From Isoperla grammatica (Eukaryota; Arthropoda; Insecta; Plecoptera; Perlodidae), in the NCBI GenBank assembly GCA_945910005.1, contig CAMDTW010000165.1, positions 248,001 to 312,000 on the forward strand: a DNA stretch of 64,000 nucleotides, written 5' to 3'. Of this stretch, positions 11,132-24,770 are shown one piece after another; positions within the stretch are counted from its first letter, which is position 1, and every line of letters starts with the position of its first letter. The notes beneath the pieces were generated by a model. That model was not told where the DNA came from. It worked only from the letters and a program-made list of their open reading frames with translations, and made no database searches. Both the position numbers and the translations under genes were made by a program.

Positions 11132-14100
11132 CTTAGAGCAGGGTTTATCAAGTACAGTCACCTTCACAAGCGTGGAAACATGTGTTGTCTTCATATGTTG
11201 CATGTAGTTGCTCTCATGTCACTGACTTTGCGCAGGGTTTATCAAATACAGTCACCTTCACAAGCGAGGCAACATGCGTTGTCTTCATATGTTGCATGTA
11301 GTTGCTTTCATGTCACTGACTTAGCGCAGGGTTAATCTCGTACAGTCACCTTCACAAGCGAGGAAACATGAGTTGTCCTCATATGTTGCATGTAGTTGTT
11401 CTCATGTAACTGACTTAGCGCAGGGTTTATCAAGTACAGTCACCGTCACAAGCGAGGAAACATGCGTTGTCTTCATATGTTGCATGTAGTGGCTCTCATG
11501 TCTCTGACATAGCGCAGGGTTTATCACGAACAGTCACCGTCACAAGCGAGGAAGCATGCGTTGTCTTCATATGTTGCATGAAGTTGCTCTCATATCACTG
11601 ACTTAGCGCAGGGTTTATCACGTACAGTCACCTTCACAAGCGAGGAAACATGCGTTGTCTTCATATGTTGCATGTAGTTGCTCTCATGTCACTGACTTAG
11701 CGCAGGGTTTATCAAGTACAGTCACCGTCACAATAGAGAAAACATGCATTGTCTTCATATGTTGCATGTAGTTGCTCTCATGTCACTGACTTAGCGTAAG
11801 GTTTATCACGTACAGTTACCTTCACATCGAGGAAACATGCGTTGTCTTCATATGTTGCATGTAGTTGCTCTCATGTCACTGACTTAGCGCAGGCTTTATC
11901 AAGTACAGTCACCTTCACAAGCGAGGAAACATGCGTTGTCTTCATATGTTGCATGTAGTTGCTCTCATGTCACTGACATAGCGCAGGGTTTATCAAGTAC
12001 AGTACCTTCACAAGCGAGGAAACATGCGTTGTCTTCATATGTTGTATGTAGTTGCTCTCATGTCACTGACTAAGGGCAGGGTTTATCAAGTACAGTCACC
12101 TTCATAAGCGAGGAAACATGCGTTGTCTTCATATGTTGCATGTAGTTGCTCTCATGTCACTGACTTAGCGCAGGGTTTATCAAGTACAGTCACCTTCACA
12201 AGCGTGGAAACATGTTTTGTCTTCATATGTTGCATGTAGTTGCTCTCATGTCACTGACTTTGCGCATGGTTTATCAAGTACAGTCACCTTCACAAGCGAG
12301 GAAACATGCGTTGTCTTCATATGTTGCATGTCGTTGCTCTCATGTCACTGACTTAGCGCAGGGTTTATCAAGTACAGTCACCTTCACAAGCGAGGAAACA
12401 TGCGTTGTCTTCATATGTTGCATGTTGTTGCTCTCATGTCACTGACTTAGCGCAGGGTTTATCAAGTATAGTCACCTTCACAAGCGGGAAAACATGCGTT
12501 GTCTTCATATGTTGCATGTTGTTGCTCTCATGTCACTGACTTAGCGCAGGGTTTTTCAAGTATAGTCACCTTCACAAGCGAGGAAACATGCGTTGTCTTC
12601 ATATGTTGCATGTAGTTGCTCTCATGTCACTGACTTAGCGCAGGGTTTATCACGTACAGTTACCGTCACAAGCGAGGAAACATAAGTTTTCTTCATATGT
12701 CGCATGTAGTTGCTCTCATGTCACTGACTTCACGCAGGGTTTATTAAGTACAGTCACCTTTACAAGCGAGGAAACATGCGTTGTCTTCATATGTTGCATG
12801 TAATTGCTCTCATGTCACTGACTTAGCGCAAGGTTTATCACGTACAGTCACCTTCACAAGCGAGCAAACATGCGTTGTCTTCATATGTTGCATGTAGTTG
12901 CTCTCATGTCACTGACTTAGCGCAGGGTTTATCAAGTACAGTCACCGTCACATGCGACGAAACATGCATTGTCTTCATATGTTGCATGTAGTTGCTCTCA
13001 TGTCACTGACTTAGCGCAGGGTTTATCACGTACAGTCACCTTCACAAGCGAAGAAACATGCGTTGTCTTCATATGTTGCATGTCGTTGCTCTCATGTCAC
13101 CGACTTAGCGCAGGGTTTATCAAGTACAGTCACCGTCACAAGCGGGAATACATGCGTTGTCTTCATATGTTGCATGTAGTTGCTCTCATGTCACTGACTT
13201 AGCGCAGGGTTTATCAAGTACAGTCACCGTCACAAACGGGAAAACATGCGTTGTCTTCATATTTTGCATGTAGTTGCTCTCATGTCACTGACATAGCGCA
13301 GGGTTTATCACGTACAGTCACCGTCACAAGCGAGGAAACATGAGTTGTCTTTATATGTTGCATGTAGTTGCTCTCATGTCACTGACATAGCGCAGGGTTT
13401 ATCACGTACAGTCACCGTCACAAGCGAGGAAACATGAGTTGTCTTCATATGTTGCATGTAGTTGCTCTCATGTCACTGACTTAGCGCAGGGTTTATCAAG
13501 TACAGTCACCTTTACAAGCGAGGAAACATGCGTTGTCTTCATATGTTGCATGTAGTTGCTCTCATGTCACTGACTTAGCGCAGGGTTTATCACGTACAGT
13601 CACCTTCACAAGCGAGAAAACATGCGTTGTCTTCATATGTTGCATGTAATTGCTCTCATGTCAGTGACTTAGCGCAGGGTTTATCAAGTACAGTCACCGT
13701 CACAAGCGGGAAAACATGCGTTGTCTTCATATGTTGCATGTAGTTGCTCTTATGTCACTGACTTAGCGCAGGGTTTATCAAGTACAGTCACCGTCACAAG
13801 CGAGGAAACATGCGTTGTCTTCATATGTTGCATGTAGTTGCTCTCATGACACTGACTTAGCGCAGGTTTTATCAAGTACAGTCACCATCACAAGCGAGAA
13901 ATCATGCGTTGTCGTCATATGTTGCATGTAGTTGCTCTCATGTCACTGACTTAGCGCAGGGTTTATCAAGTACAGTCACCGTCACAAGCGAGGAAACATG
14001 CGTTGTCTTCATATGTTGCATGTAGTTGCTCTCATGTCACTGACTTAGCGCAGGGTTTATCAAGAACAGTCACCGTCACAAGCGAGGAAACATGCGTTGT

Positions 14101-16606
14101 CTTCATATGTTGCATGTAGTTGCTCTCATGTCACTGACTTAGCGCAGGGTTTATCAAGTACTGTCACCGTCACAAGCCAGGAAACATGCATTGTCTTCAT
14201 ATTATGTTGCATGTACTTGCTCTCATGTCACTGACTTAGCGCAGGGTTTATCACGTACAGTCACCGTCACAAGCGAGGAAACATGCGTTGTCTTCAAATG
14301 TTGCATGTAGTTGCTCTCATGTCAGTGACTTAGCGCAGGGTTTATCACGTAAAGTCACCGTCACAAGCGAGGAAATATGCGTTGTCCTCATATGTTGCAT
14401 GTAGTTGCTCTCATGCCATTGACTTAGCGCAGGGTTTATCAAGTACAGTCACCTTCACAAGCGAGGAAACACGCGTTGTCATCATATGTTGCATGTAGTT
14501 GCTCTCATGTCACTGAATTAGCGCAGGGTTTATCAAGTACAGTCACCTTCACAAGCGAGGAAACATGCGTTGTCTTCATATGTTGCATGTAGTTTCTCTC
14601 ATGTCACTGACTTACCGCAGGGTTTATCAAGTGGAGTCACCGTCACAAGCGAGGAAACATGCGTTGTTTTCACATGTTGCATGTAGTTGCTCTCATGTCA
14701 CTGACTTAGCGCAGGGTTTATCACGTACAGTCACCTTCACAAGCGAGGAAACATGCGTTGTCTTCATATGTTGCATGTAGTTGCTCTCATGTCACTGACT
14801 AAGCGCAGGGTTTATCACGTACAGTCACCTTCACAAGCGAGGAAACATGTGTTGTCTTCATATGTTGCATGTAGTTGATCTCATGTCACTGACTTAGCGC
14901 AGGGTTTATCACGTACAGTCACCTTCACAAGCGAGGAAACATAAGTTGTCCTCATATGTTGCATGAAGTTGCTGTCATGTCACTGACTTAGCGCAGGGTT
15001 AATCTCGTACAGTCACCTTAACAAGCGAGGAAACATGCGTTGTCTTCATATGTTGCATGTAGTTGCTCTCATGTCACTGACTAAGCGCAGGGTTTATCAA
15101 GTACAGTCACCGTCACAAGCGAGGAAATATGCGTTGTCTTCATATGTTGCATGTAGTTGCTCTCATGTCACTGACTTAGCGCAGGGTTTATCAAGTACAG
15201 TCACCTTCACAAGCGAGGAAACATGCGTTGTCTTCATATGTTGCATGTAGTTGCTCTCATGTCACTGACTTAGAGCAGGGTTTATCAAGTACAGTCACCT
15301 TCACAAGCGTGGAAACATGTGTTGTCTTCATATGTTGCATGTAGTTGCTCTCATGTCACTGACTTTGCGCAGGGTTTATCAAGTACAGTCACCTTCACAA
15401 GCGAGGCAACATGCGTTGTCTTCATATGTTGCATGTAGTTGCTTTCATGTCACTGACTTAGCGCAGGGTTAATCTCGTACAGTCACCTTCACAAGCGAGG
15501 AAACATGAGTTGTCCTCATATGTTGCATGTAGTTGTTCTCATGTAACTGACTTAGCGCTGGGTTTATCAAGTACAGTCACCGTCACAAGCGAGGAAACAT
15601 GCGTTGTCTTCATATGTTGCATGTAGTGGCTCTCATGTCTCTGACATAGCGCAGGGTTTATCACGAACAGTCACCGTCACAAGCAAAGAAGCATGCGTTG
15701 TCTTCATATGTTGCATGTAGTTGCTCTCATATCACTGACTTAGCGAAGGGTTTATCACGTACAGTCACCTTCACAAGCGAGGAAACATGCGTTGTCTTCA
15801 TATGTTGCATGTAGTTGCTCTCATGTCACTGACTTAGCGCAGGGTTTATCAAGTACAGTCACCGTCACAAAAGAGAAAACATGCATTGTCTTCATATGTT
15901 GCATGTAGTTGCTCTCATGTCACTGACTTAGCGCAAGGTTTATCACGTACAGTTACCTTCACATCGAGGAAACATGCGTTGTCTTCATATGTTGCATGTA
16001 GTTGCTCTCATGTCACTGCCTTAGCGCAGGCTTTATCAAGTACAGTCACCTTCACAAGCGAGGAAACACGCGTTGTCTTCATATGTTGCATGTAGTTGCT
16101 CTAATGTCACTGACATAGCGCAGGGTTTATCAAGTACAGTCACCTTCACAAGCGAGGAAACATGCGTTGTCTTCATATGTTGTATGTAGTTGCTCTCATG
16201 TCACTGACTAAGGGCAGGGTTTATTAAGTACAGTCACCTTCATAAGCGAGGAAACATGCGTTGTCTTCATATGTTGCATGTAGTTGCTCTCATGTCACTG
16301 ACTTAGCGCAGGGTTTATCAAGTACAGTCACCTTCACAAGCGTGGAAACATGTTTTGTCTTCATATGTTGCATGTAGTTGCTCTCATGTCACTGACTTTG
16401 CGCATGGTTTATCAAGTACAGTCACCTTCACAAGCGAGGAAACATGCGTTGTCTTCATATGTTGCATGTCGTTGCTCTCATGTCACTGACTTAGCGTAGG
16501 GTTTATCAAGTACAGTCACCTTCACAAGCGAGGAAACATGCGTTGTCTTCATATGTTGCATGTTTTTGCTCTCATGTCACTGACTTAGCGCAGGGTTTAT
16601 CAAGTA
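11132..16606 (+). repeat. 6.58-kb period block, copy 2
   Basis: It follows copy 1 (4,551-10,025) variant by variant at an offset of 6,581 bp, with one monomer lost and one gained on the way. It has private changes such as GAAACACGC near 16,070 and CTCTAATG near 16,101. At 16,607 it leaves the copy-1 order and enters an ATATCACTG / AATAGAG / ACATCGAGG series, which is a second pass through the core module within 1 kb. The two TGTTTTGTC monomers at 16,350 and 17,289 are only 939 bp apart for this reason. Confidence 0.8.
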
Positions 16607-19600
16607 CAGTCACCTTCACAAGCGAGGAAACATGCGTTGTCTTCATATGTTGCATGTAGTTGCTCTCATATCACTGACTTAGCGCAGGGTTTATCACGTA
16701 CAGTCACCTTCACAAGCGAGGAAACATGCGTTGTCTTCATATGTTGCATGTAGTTGCTCTCATGTCACTGACTTAGCGCAGGGTTTATCAAGTACAGTCA
16801 CCGTCACAATAGAGAAAACATGCATTGTCTTCATATGTTGCATGTAGTTGCTCTCATGTCACTGACTTAGCGCAAGGTTTATCACGTACAGTTACCTTCA
16901 CATCGAGGAAACATGCGTTGTCTTCATATGTTGCATGTAGTTGCTCTCATGTCACTGACGTAGCGAAGGCTTTATCAAGTACAGTCACCTTCACAAGCGA
17001 GGAAACATGCGTTGTCTTCATATGTTGCATGTACTTGCTCTCATGTCACTGACATAGCGCAGGGTTTATCAAGTACAGTCACCTTTACAAGCGAGGAAAC
17101 ATGCGTTGTCTTCATATGTTGTATGTAGTTGCTCTCATGTCACTGACTAAGGGCAGGGTTTATCAAGTACAGTCACCTTCATAAGCGAGAAAACATGCGT
17201 TGTCTTCATATGTTGCAAGTAGTTGCTCTCATGTCACTGACTTAGCGCAGGGTTTATCAAGTACAGTCACCTTCACAAGCGTGGAAACATGTTTTGTCTT
17301 CATATGTTGCATGTAGTTGCTCTCATGTCACTGACTTTGCGCAGGGTTTATCAAGTACAGTCACCTTCACAAGCGAGGAAACATGCGTTGTCTTCATATG
17401 TTGCATGTAGTTGCTCTCATGTCACTGACTTAGCGCAGGGTTTATCACGTACAGTCACCTTCACAAGCGGGAATACATGCGTTGTCTTCATATGTTGCAT
17501 GTAGTTGCTCTCATGTCACTGACTTAGCGCAGGGTTTATCAAGTACAGTCACCGTCACAAACGGGAAAACATGCGTTGTCTTCATATTTTGCATGTAGTT
17601 GCTCTCATGTCACTGACATAGCGCAGGGTTTATCACGTACAGTCACCGTCACAAGCGAGGAAACATGAGTTGTCTTTATATGTTGCATGTAGTTGCTCTC
17701 ATGTCACTGACATAGCGCAGGGTTTATCACGTACAGTCACCGTCACAAGCGAGGAAACATGAGTTGTCTTCATATGTTGCATGTAGTTGCTCTCATGTCA
17801 CTGACTTAGCGCAGGGTTTATCAAGTACAGTCACCTTTACAAGCGAGGAAACATGCGTTGTCTTCATATGTTGCATGTAGTTGCTCTCATGTCACTGACT
17901 TAGCGCAGGGTTTATCACGTACAGTCACCTTCACAAGCGAGAAAACATGCGTTGTCTTCATATGTTGCATGTAATTGCTCTCATGTCAGTGACTTAGCGC
18001 AGGGTTTATCAAGTACAGTCACCGTCACAAGCGGGAAAACATGCGTTGTCTTCATATGTTGCATGTAGTGGGGTTCATGTCACTGACTTAGCGCAGGGTT
18101 TATCACGTACAGTCACCGTCACAAGCGAGGAAACATAAGTTTTCTTCATATGTCGCATGTAGTTGCTCTCATGTCACTGACTTCACGCAGGGTTCATTAA
18201 GTACAGTCACCTTTACAAGCGAGGAAACATGCGTTTTCTTCATATGTTGCATGTAATTGCTCTCATGTCACTGACTTAGCGCAGGGTTTATCACGTACAG
18301 TCACCTTCACAAGCGGACAAACATGCGTTGTCTTCATATGTTGCATCAAGTTGCTCTCATGTCACTGACTTAGCGCAGGGTTTATCAAGTACAGTCACCG
18401 TCACATGCGAGGAAACATGCATTGTCTTCATATGTTGCATGTAGTTGCTCTCATGTCACTGACTTAGCGCAGGGTTTATCACGTACAGTCACCTTCACAA
18501 GCGAAGAAACATGCGTTGTCTTCATATGTTGCATGTCGTTGCTCTCATGTCACCGACTTAGCGCAGGGTTTATCAAGTACAGTCACCGTCACAAGCGGGA
18601 AAACATGCGTTGTCTTCATATGTTGCATGTAGTTGCTCTCATGTCACTGACTTAGCGCAGGGTTTATCAAGTACAGTCACCGTCACAAACGGGAAAACAT
18701 GCGTTGTCTTCATATTTTGCATGTAGTTGCTCTCATGTCACTGACATAGCGCAGGGTTTATCACGTACAGTCACCGTCACAAGCGAGGAAACATGAGTTG
18801 TCTTCATATGTTGCATGTAGTTGCTCTCATGTCACTGACTAAGCGCAGGGTTTATCAAGTACAGTCACCTTTACAAGCGAGGAAACATGCGTTGTCTTCA
18901 TATGTTGCATGTAGTTGCTCTCATGTCACTGACTTAGCGCAGGGTTTATCACGTACAGTCACCTTCACAAGCGAGAAAACATGCGTTGTCTTCATATGTT
19001 GCATGTAATTGCTCTCATGTCACTGACTTAGCGCAGGGTTTATCAAGTACAGTCACCGTCACAAGCGGGAAAACATGCGTTGTCTTCATATGTTGCATGT
19101 AGTTGCTCTTATGTCACTGACTTAGCGCAGGGTTTATCAAGTACAGTCACCGTCACAAGCGAGGAAACATGCGTTGTCTTCATATGTTGCATGTAGTTGC
19201 TCTCATGACACTGACTTAGCGCAGGGTTTATCAAGTACAGTCACCATCACAAGCGAGAAAACATGCGTTGTCGTCATATGTTGCATGAAGTTGCTCTCAT
19301 GTCACTGACTAGGCGCAGGGTTTATCAAGTACAGTCACCGTCACAAGCGAGGAAACATGCGTTGTCTTCATATGTTGCATGTAGTTGCTCTCATGTCACT
19401 GACTTAGCGCAGGGTTTATCAAGAACAGTCACCGTCACAAGCGAGGAAACATGCGTTGTCTTCATATGTTGCATGTAGTTGCTCTCATGACACTGACTTA
19501 GCGCAGGGTTTATCAAGTACAGTCACCATCACAAGCGAGAAAACATGCGTTGTCGTCATATGTTGCATGTAGTTGCTCTCATGTCACTGACTTAGCGCAG

Positions 19601-19789
19601 GGTTTATCAAGTACAGTCACCGTCACAAGCGAGGAAACATGCGTTGTCTTCATATGTTGCATGTAGTTGCTCTCATGTCACTGACTAAGCGCAGGGTTTA
19701 TCAAGTACAGTCACCGTCACAAGCGAGGAAATATGCGTTGTCTTCATATGTTGCATGTAGTTGCTCTCATGTCACTGACTTAGCGCAGG
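16607..19789 (+). repeat. Mosaic satellite segment; first part repeated 3,571 bp downstream
   Basis: About 16,607-18,040 matches about 20,178-21,611 (offset 3,571), sharing GTAGCGAAGG, TGTACTTGC, TGCAAGTAG, GGGAATAC and the doubled GACATAGCG monomers. Near 18,066 there is a private GTAGTGGGGTTCATG where relatives have GTAGTGGCTCTCATG. That position looks like the join to the ACATAAGTTTTC series shared with 34,440 onward. No foreign DNA was seen. Confidence 0.7.
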
Positions 19790-21765
19790 GTTTATCAAGT
19801 ACAGTCACCTTCACAAGCGAGGAAACATGCGTTGTCTTCATATGTTGCATGTAGTTGCTCTCATGTCACTGACTTAGCGCAGGGTTTATCAAGTACAGTC
19901 ACCTTCACAAGCGTGGAAACATGTGTTGTCTTCATATGTTGCATGTAGTTGCTCTCATGTCACTGACTTTGCGCAGGGTTTATCAAGTACAGTCACCTTC
20001 ACAAGCGAGGCAACATGCGTTGTCTTCATATGTTGCATGTAGTTGCTTTCATGTCACTGACTTAGCGCAGGGTTAATCTCGTACAGTCACCTTCACAAGC
20101 CAGGAAACATGAGTTGTCCTCATATGTTGCATGAAGTTGTTCTCATGTAACTGACTTAGCGCAGGGTTTATCAAGTACAGTCACCGTCACAAGCGAGGAA
20201 ACATGCGTTGTCTTCATATGTTGCATGTAGTTGCTCTCATATCACTGACTTAGCGCAGGGTTTATCACGTACAGTCACCTTCACAAGCGAGGAAACATGC
20301 GTTGTCTTCATATGTTGCATGTAGTTGCTCTCATGTCACTGACTTAGCGCAGGGTTTATCAAGTACAGTCACCGTCACAATAGAGAAAACATGCATTGTC
20401 TTCATATGTTGCATGTAGTTGCTCTCATGTCACTGACTTAGCGCAAGGTTTATCACGTACAGTTACCTTCACATCGAGGAAACATGCGTTGTCTTCATAT
20501 GTTGCATGTAGTTGCTCTCATGTCACTGACGTAGCGAAGGCTTTATCAAGTACAGTCACCTTCACAAGCGAGGAAACATGCGTTGTCTTCATATGTTGCA
20601 TGTACTTGCTCTCATGTCACTGACATAGCGCAGGGTTTATCAAGTACAGTCACCTTTACAAGCGAGGAAACATGCGTTGTCTTCATATGTTGTATGTAGT
20701 TGCTCTCATGTCACTGACTAAGGGCAGGGTTTATCAAGTACAGTCACCTTCATAAGCGAGAAAACATGCGTTGTCTTCATATGTTGCAAGTAGTTGCTCT
20801 CATGTCACTGACTTAGCGCAGGGTTTATCAAGTACAGTCACCTTCACAAGCGTGGAAACATGTTTTGTCTTCATATGTTGCATGTAGTTGCTCTCATGTC
20901 ACTGACTTTGCGCAGGGTTTATCAAGTACAGTCACCTTCACAAGCGAGGAAACATGCGTTGTCTTCATATGTTGCATGTAGTTGCTCTCATGTCACTGAC
21001 TTAGCGCAGGGTTTATCACGTACAGTCACCTTCACAAGCGGGAATACATGCGTTGTCTTCATATGTTGCATGTAGTTGCTCTCATGTCACTGACTTAGCG
21101 CAGGGTTTATCAAGTACAGTCACCGTCACAAACGGGAAAACATGCGTTGTCTTCATATTTTGCATGTAGTTGCTCTCATGTCACTGACATAGCGCAGGGT
21201 TTATCACGTACAGTCACCGTCACAAGCGAGGAAACATGAGTTGTCTTTATATGTTGCATGTAGTTGCTCTCATGTCACTGACATAGCGCAGGGTTTATCA
21301 CGTACAGTCACCGTCACAAGCGAGGAAACATGAGTTGTCTTCATATGTTGCATGTAGTTGCTCTCATGTCACTGACTTAGCGCAGGGTTTATCAAGTACA
21401 GTCACCTTTACAAGCGAGGAAACATGCGTTGTCTTCATATGTTGCATGTAGTTGCTCTCATGTCACTGACTTAGCGCAGGGTTTATCACGTACAGTCACC
21501 TTCACAAGCGAGAAAACATGCGTTGTCTTCATATGTTGCATGTAATTGCTCTCATGTCAGTGACTTAGCGCAGGGTTTATCAAGTACAGTCACCGTCACA
21601 AGCGGGAAAACATGCGTTGTCTTCATATGTTGCATGTAGTTGCTCTTATGTCACTGATTTAGCGCAGGGTTTATCAAGTACAGTCACCGTCACATGCGAG
21701 AAAACATGCGTTGTCTTCATATGTTGCATGTAGTTGCTCTCATGACACTGACTTAGCGCAGGGTT
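18080..21765 (+). repeat. 3.7-kb block repeated at about 34,439-38,218
   Basis: The variant order agrees at an offset of 16,359 bp and later 16,453 bp. The downstream copy has one more monomer, the GCGAGCAAAC / CATGTCGTTG / TCACCGACTTAG one near 37,400-37,450. Shared rare markers are GCGGACAAAC, GCATCAAG, GTTGTCGTC with GCATGAAG, GCCAGGAAAC, AATAGAG and GATTTAGCG with CACATGCGAGAAAAC. The match fails near 21,765, where this copy has TCACGTACAG and the other has TCAAGTACAG. This block overlaps the tandem 5-kb duplication listed separately. Confidence 0.75.
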
Positions 21766-24700
21766 TATCACGTACAGTCACCTTCACAAGCGAGAAAACT
21801 TGCGTTGTCTTCATATGTTGCATGTAATTGCTCTCATGTCAGTGACCTAGCGCAGGGTTTATCAAGTACAGTCACCGTCACAAGCGGGAAAACATGCGTT
21901 GTCTTCATATGTTGCATGTAGTTGCTCTTATGTCACTGACTTAGCGCAGGGTTTTTCAAGTACAGTCACCGTCACAAGCGAGGAAACATTTGTTGTCTTC
22001 ATATGTTGCATGTAGTTGCTCTCATGACACTGACTTAGCGCAGGGTTTATCAAGTACAGTCACCATCACAAGCGAGAAAACATGCGTTGTCGTCATATGT
22101 TGCATGTAGTTGCTCTCATGTCACTGACTTAGCGCAGGGTTTATCAAGTACAGTCACCGTCACAAGCGAGGAAACATGCGTTGTCTTCATATGTTGCATG
22201 TAGTTGCTCTCATGTCACTGACTAAGCGCAGGGTTTATCAAGAACAGTCACCGTCACAAGCGAGGAAACATGCGTTGTCTTCATATGTTGCATGTAGTTG
22301 CTCTCATGGCACTGACTTAGCGCAGGGTTTATCAAGTACTGTCACCGTCACAAGCGAGGAAACATGCATTGTCTTCATATTATGTTGCATGTACTTGCTC
22401 TCATGTCACTGACTTAGCGCAGGGTTTATCACGTACAGTCACCGTCACAAGCGAGGAAACATGCGTTGTCTTCAAATGTTGCATGTAGTTGCTCTCATGT
22501 CAGTGACTTAGCGCAGGGTTTATCACGTAAAGTCACCGTCACAAGCGAGGAAATATGCGTTGTCCTCATATGTTGCATGTAGTTGCTCTCATGCCATTGA
22601 CTTAGCGCAGGGTTTATCAAGTACAGTCACCTTCACAAGCGAGGAAACATGCGTTGTCATCATATGTTGCATGTAGTTGCTCTCATGTCACTGAATTAGC
22701 GCAGGGTTTATCACGTACAGTCACCTTCACAAGCGAGGAAACATGCGTTGTCTTCATATGTTGCATGTAGTTTCTCTCATGTCACTGACTTACCGCAGGG
22801 TTTATCAAGTACAGTCACCGTCACAAGCGAGGAAACATGCGTTGTTTTCATATGTTGCATGTAGTTGCTCTCATGTCACTGACTTAGCGCAGGGTTTATC
22901 ACGTACAGTCACCTTCACAAGCGAGGAAACATGCGTTGTCTTCATATGTTGCATGCAGTTGCTCTCATGTCACTGATTTAGCGCAGGGTTTATCACGTAC
23001 AGTCACCTTCACAAGCGAGGAAACATGTGTTGTCTTCATATGTTGCATGTAGTTGCTCTCATGTCACTGACTTAGCGCAGGGTTTATCACGTACAGTCAC
23101 CTTCACAAGCGAGGAAACTTGAGTTGTCCTCATATGTTGCATGTAGTTGCTCTCATGTCACTGACTTAGCGCAGGGTTTATCTCGTACAGTCACCTTAAC
23201 AAGCGAGGAAACATGCGTTGTCTTCATATGTTGCATGTAGTTGCTCTCATGTCACTGACTAAGCGCAGGGTTTATCAAGTACAGTCACCGTCACAAGCGA
23301 GGAAATATGCGTTGTCTTCATATGTTGCATGTAGTTGCTCTCATGTCACTGACTTAGCGCAGGGTTTATCAAGTACAGTCACCTTCACAAGCGAGGAAAC
23401 ATGCGTTGTCTTCATATGTTGCATGTAGTTGCTCTCATGTCACTGACTTAGAGCAGGGTTTATCAAGTACAGTCACCTTCACAAGCGTGGAAACATGTGT
23501 TGTCTTCATATGTTGCATGTAGTTGCTCTCATGTCACTGACTTTGCGCAGGGTTTATCAAATACAGTCACCTTCACAAGCGAGGCAACATGCGTTGTCTT
23601 CATATGTTGCATGTAGTTGCTTTCATGTCACTGACTTAGCGCAGGGTTAATCTCGTACAGTCACCTTCACAAGCGAGGAAACATGAGTTGTCCTCATATG
23701 TTGCATGTAGTTGTTCTCATGTAACTGACATAGCGCAGGGTTTATCAAGTACAGTCACCGTCACAAGCGAGGAAACATGCGTTGTCTTCATATGTTGCAT
23801 GTAGTGGCTCTCATGTCTCTGACATAGCGCAGGGTTTATCACGAACAGTCACCGTCACAAGCGAGGAAGCATGCGTTGTCTTCATATGTTGCATGAAGTT
23901 GCTCTCATATCACTGACTTAGCGCAGGGTTTATCACGTACAGTCACCTTCACAAGCGAGGAAACATGCGTTGTCTTCATATGTTGCATGTAGTTGCTCTC
24001 ATGTCACTGACTTAGCGCAGGGTTTATCAAGTACAGTCACCGTCACAATAGAGAAAACATGCATTGTCTTCATATGTTGCATGTAGTTGCTCTCATGTCA
24101 CTGACTTAGCGCAAGGTTTATCACGTACAGTTACCTTCACATCGAGGAAACATGCGTTGTCTTCATATGTTGCATGTAGTTGCTCTCATGTCACTGACTT
24201 AGCGCAGGCTTTATCAAGTACAGTCACCTTCACAAGCGAGGAAACATGCGTTGTCTTCATATGTTGCATGTAGTTGCTCTCATGTCACTGACATAGCGCA
24301 GGGTTTATCAAGTACAGTACCTTCACAAGCGAGGAAACATGCGTTGTCTTCATATGTTGTATGTAGTTGCTCTCATGTCACTGACTAAGGGCAGGGTTTA
24401 TCAAGTACAGTCACCTTCATAAGCGAGGAAACATGCGTTGTCTTCATATGTTGCATGTAGTTGCTCTCATGTCACTGACTTAGCGCAGGGTTTATCAAGT
24501 ACAGTCACCTTCACAAGCGTGGAAACATGTTTTGTCTTCATATGTTGCATGTAGTTGCTCTCATGTCACTGACTTTGCGCATGGTTTATCAAGTACAGTC
24601 ACCTTCACAAGCGAGGAAACATGCGTTGTCTTCATATGTTGCATGTCGTTGCTCTCATGTCACTGACTTAGCGCAGGGTTTATCAAGTACAGTCACCTTC

Positions 24701-24770
24701 ACAAGCGAGGAAACATGCGTTGTCTTCATATGTTGCATGTTGTTGCTCTCATGTCACTGACTTAGCGCAG
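19790..24770 (+). repeat. 5.0-5.1 kb tandem duplication, copy 1
   Basis: The monomer series here is immediately repeated in 24,771-29,846. The offset is 4,982 bp (53 monomers) in the first part, for example 20,396 to 25,378 and 20,860 to 25,842. It becomes 5,076 bp (54 monomers) from about 21,040 on, for example 22,176 to 27,252, 22,374 to 27,450 and 24,527 to 29,603. The change is one extra monomer near 26,030 in copy 2. Shared rare variants include GAAACTTGCG, CCTAGCGC, GAAACATTTG, GAAACTTGAG and GTACAGTACC. Confidence 0.85.
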
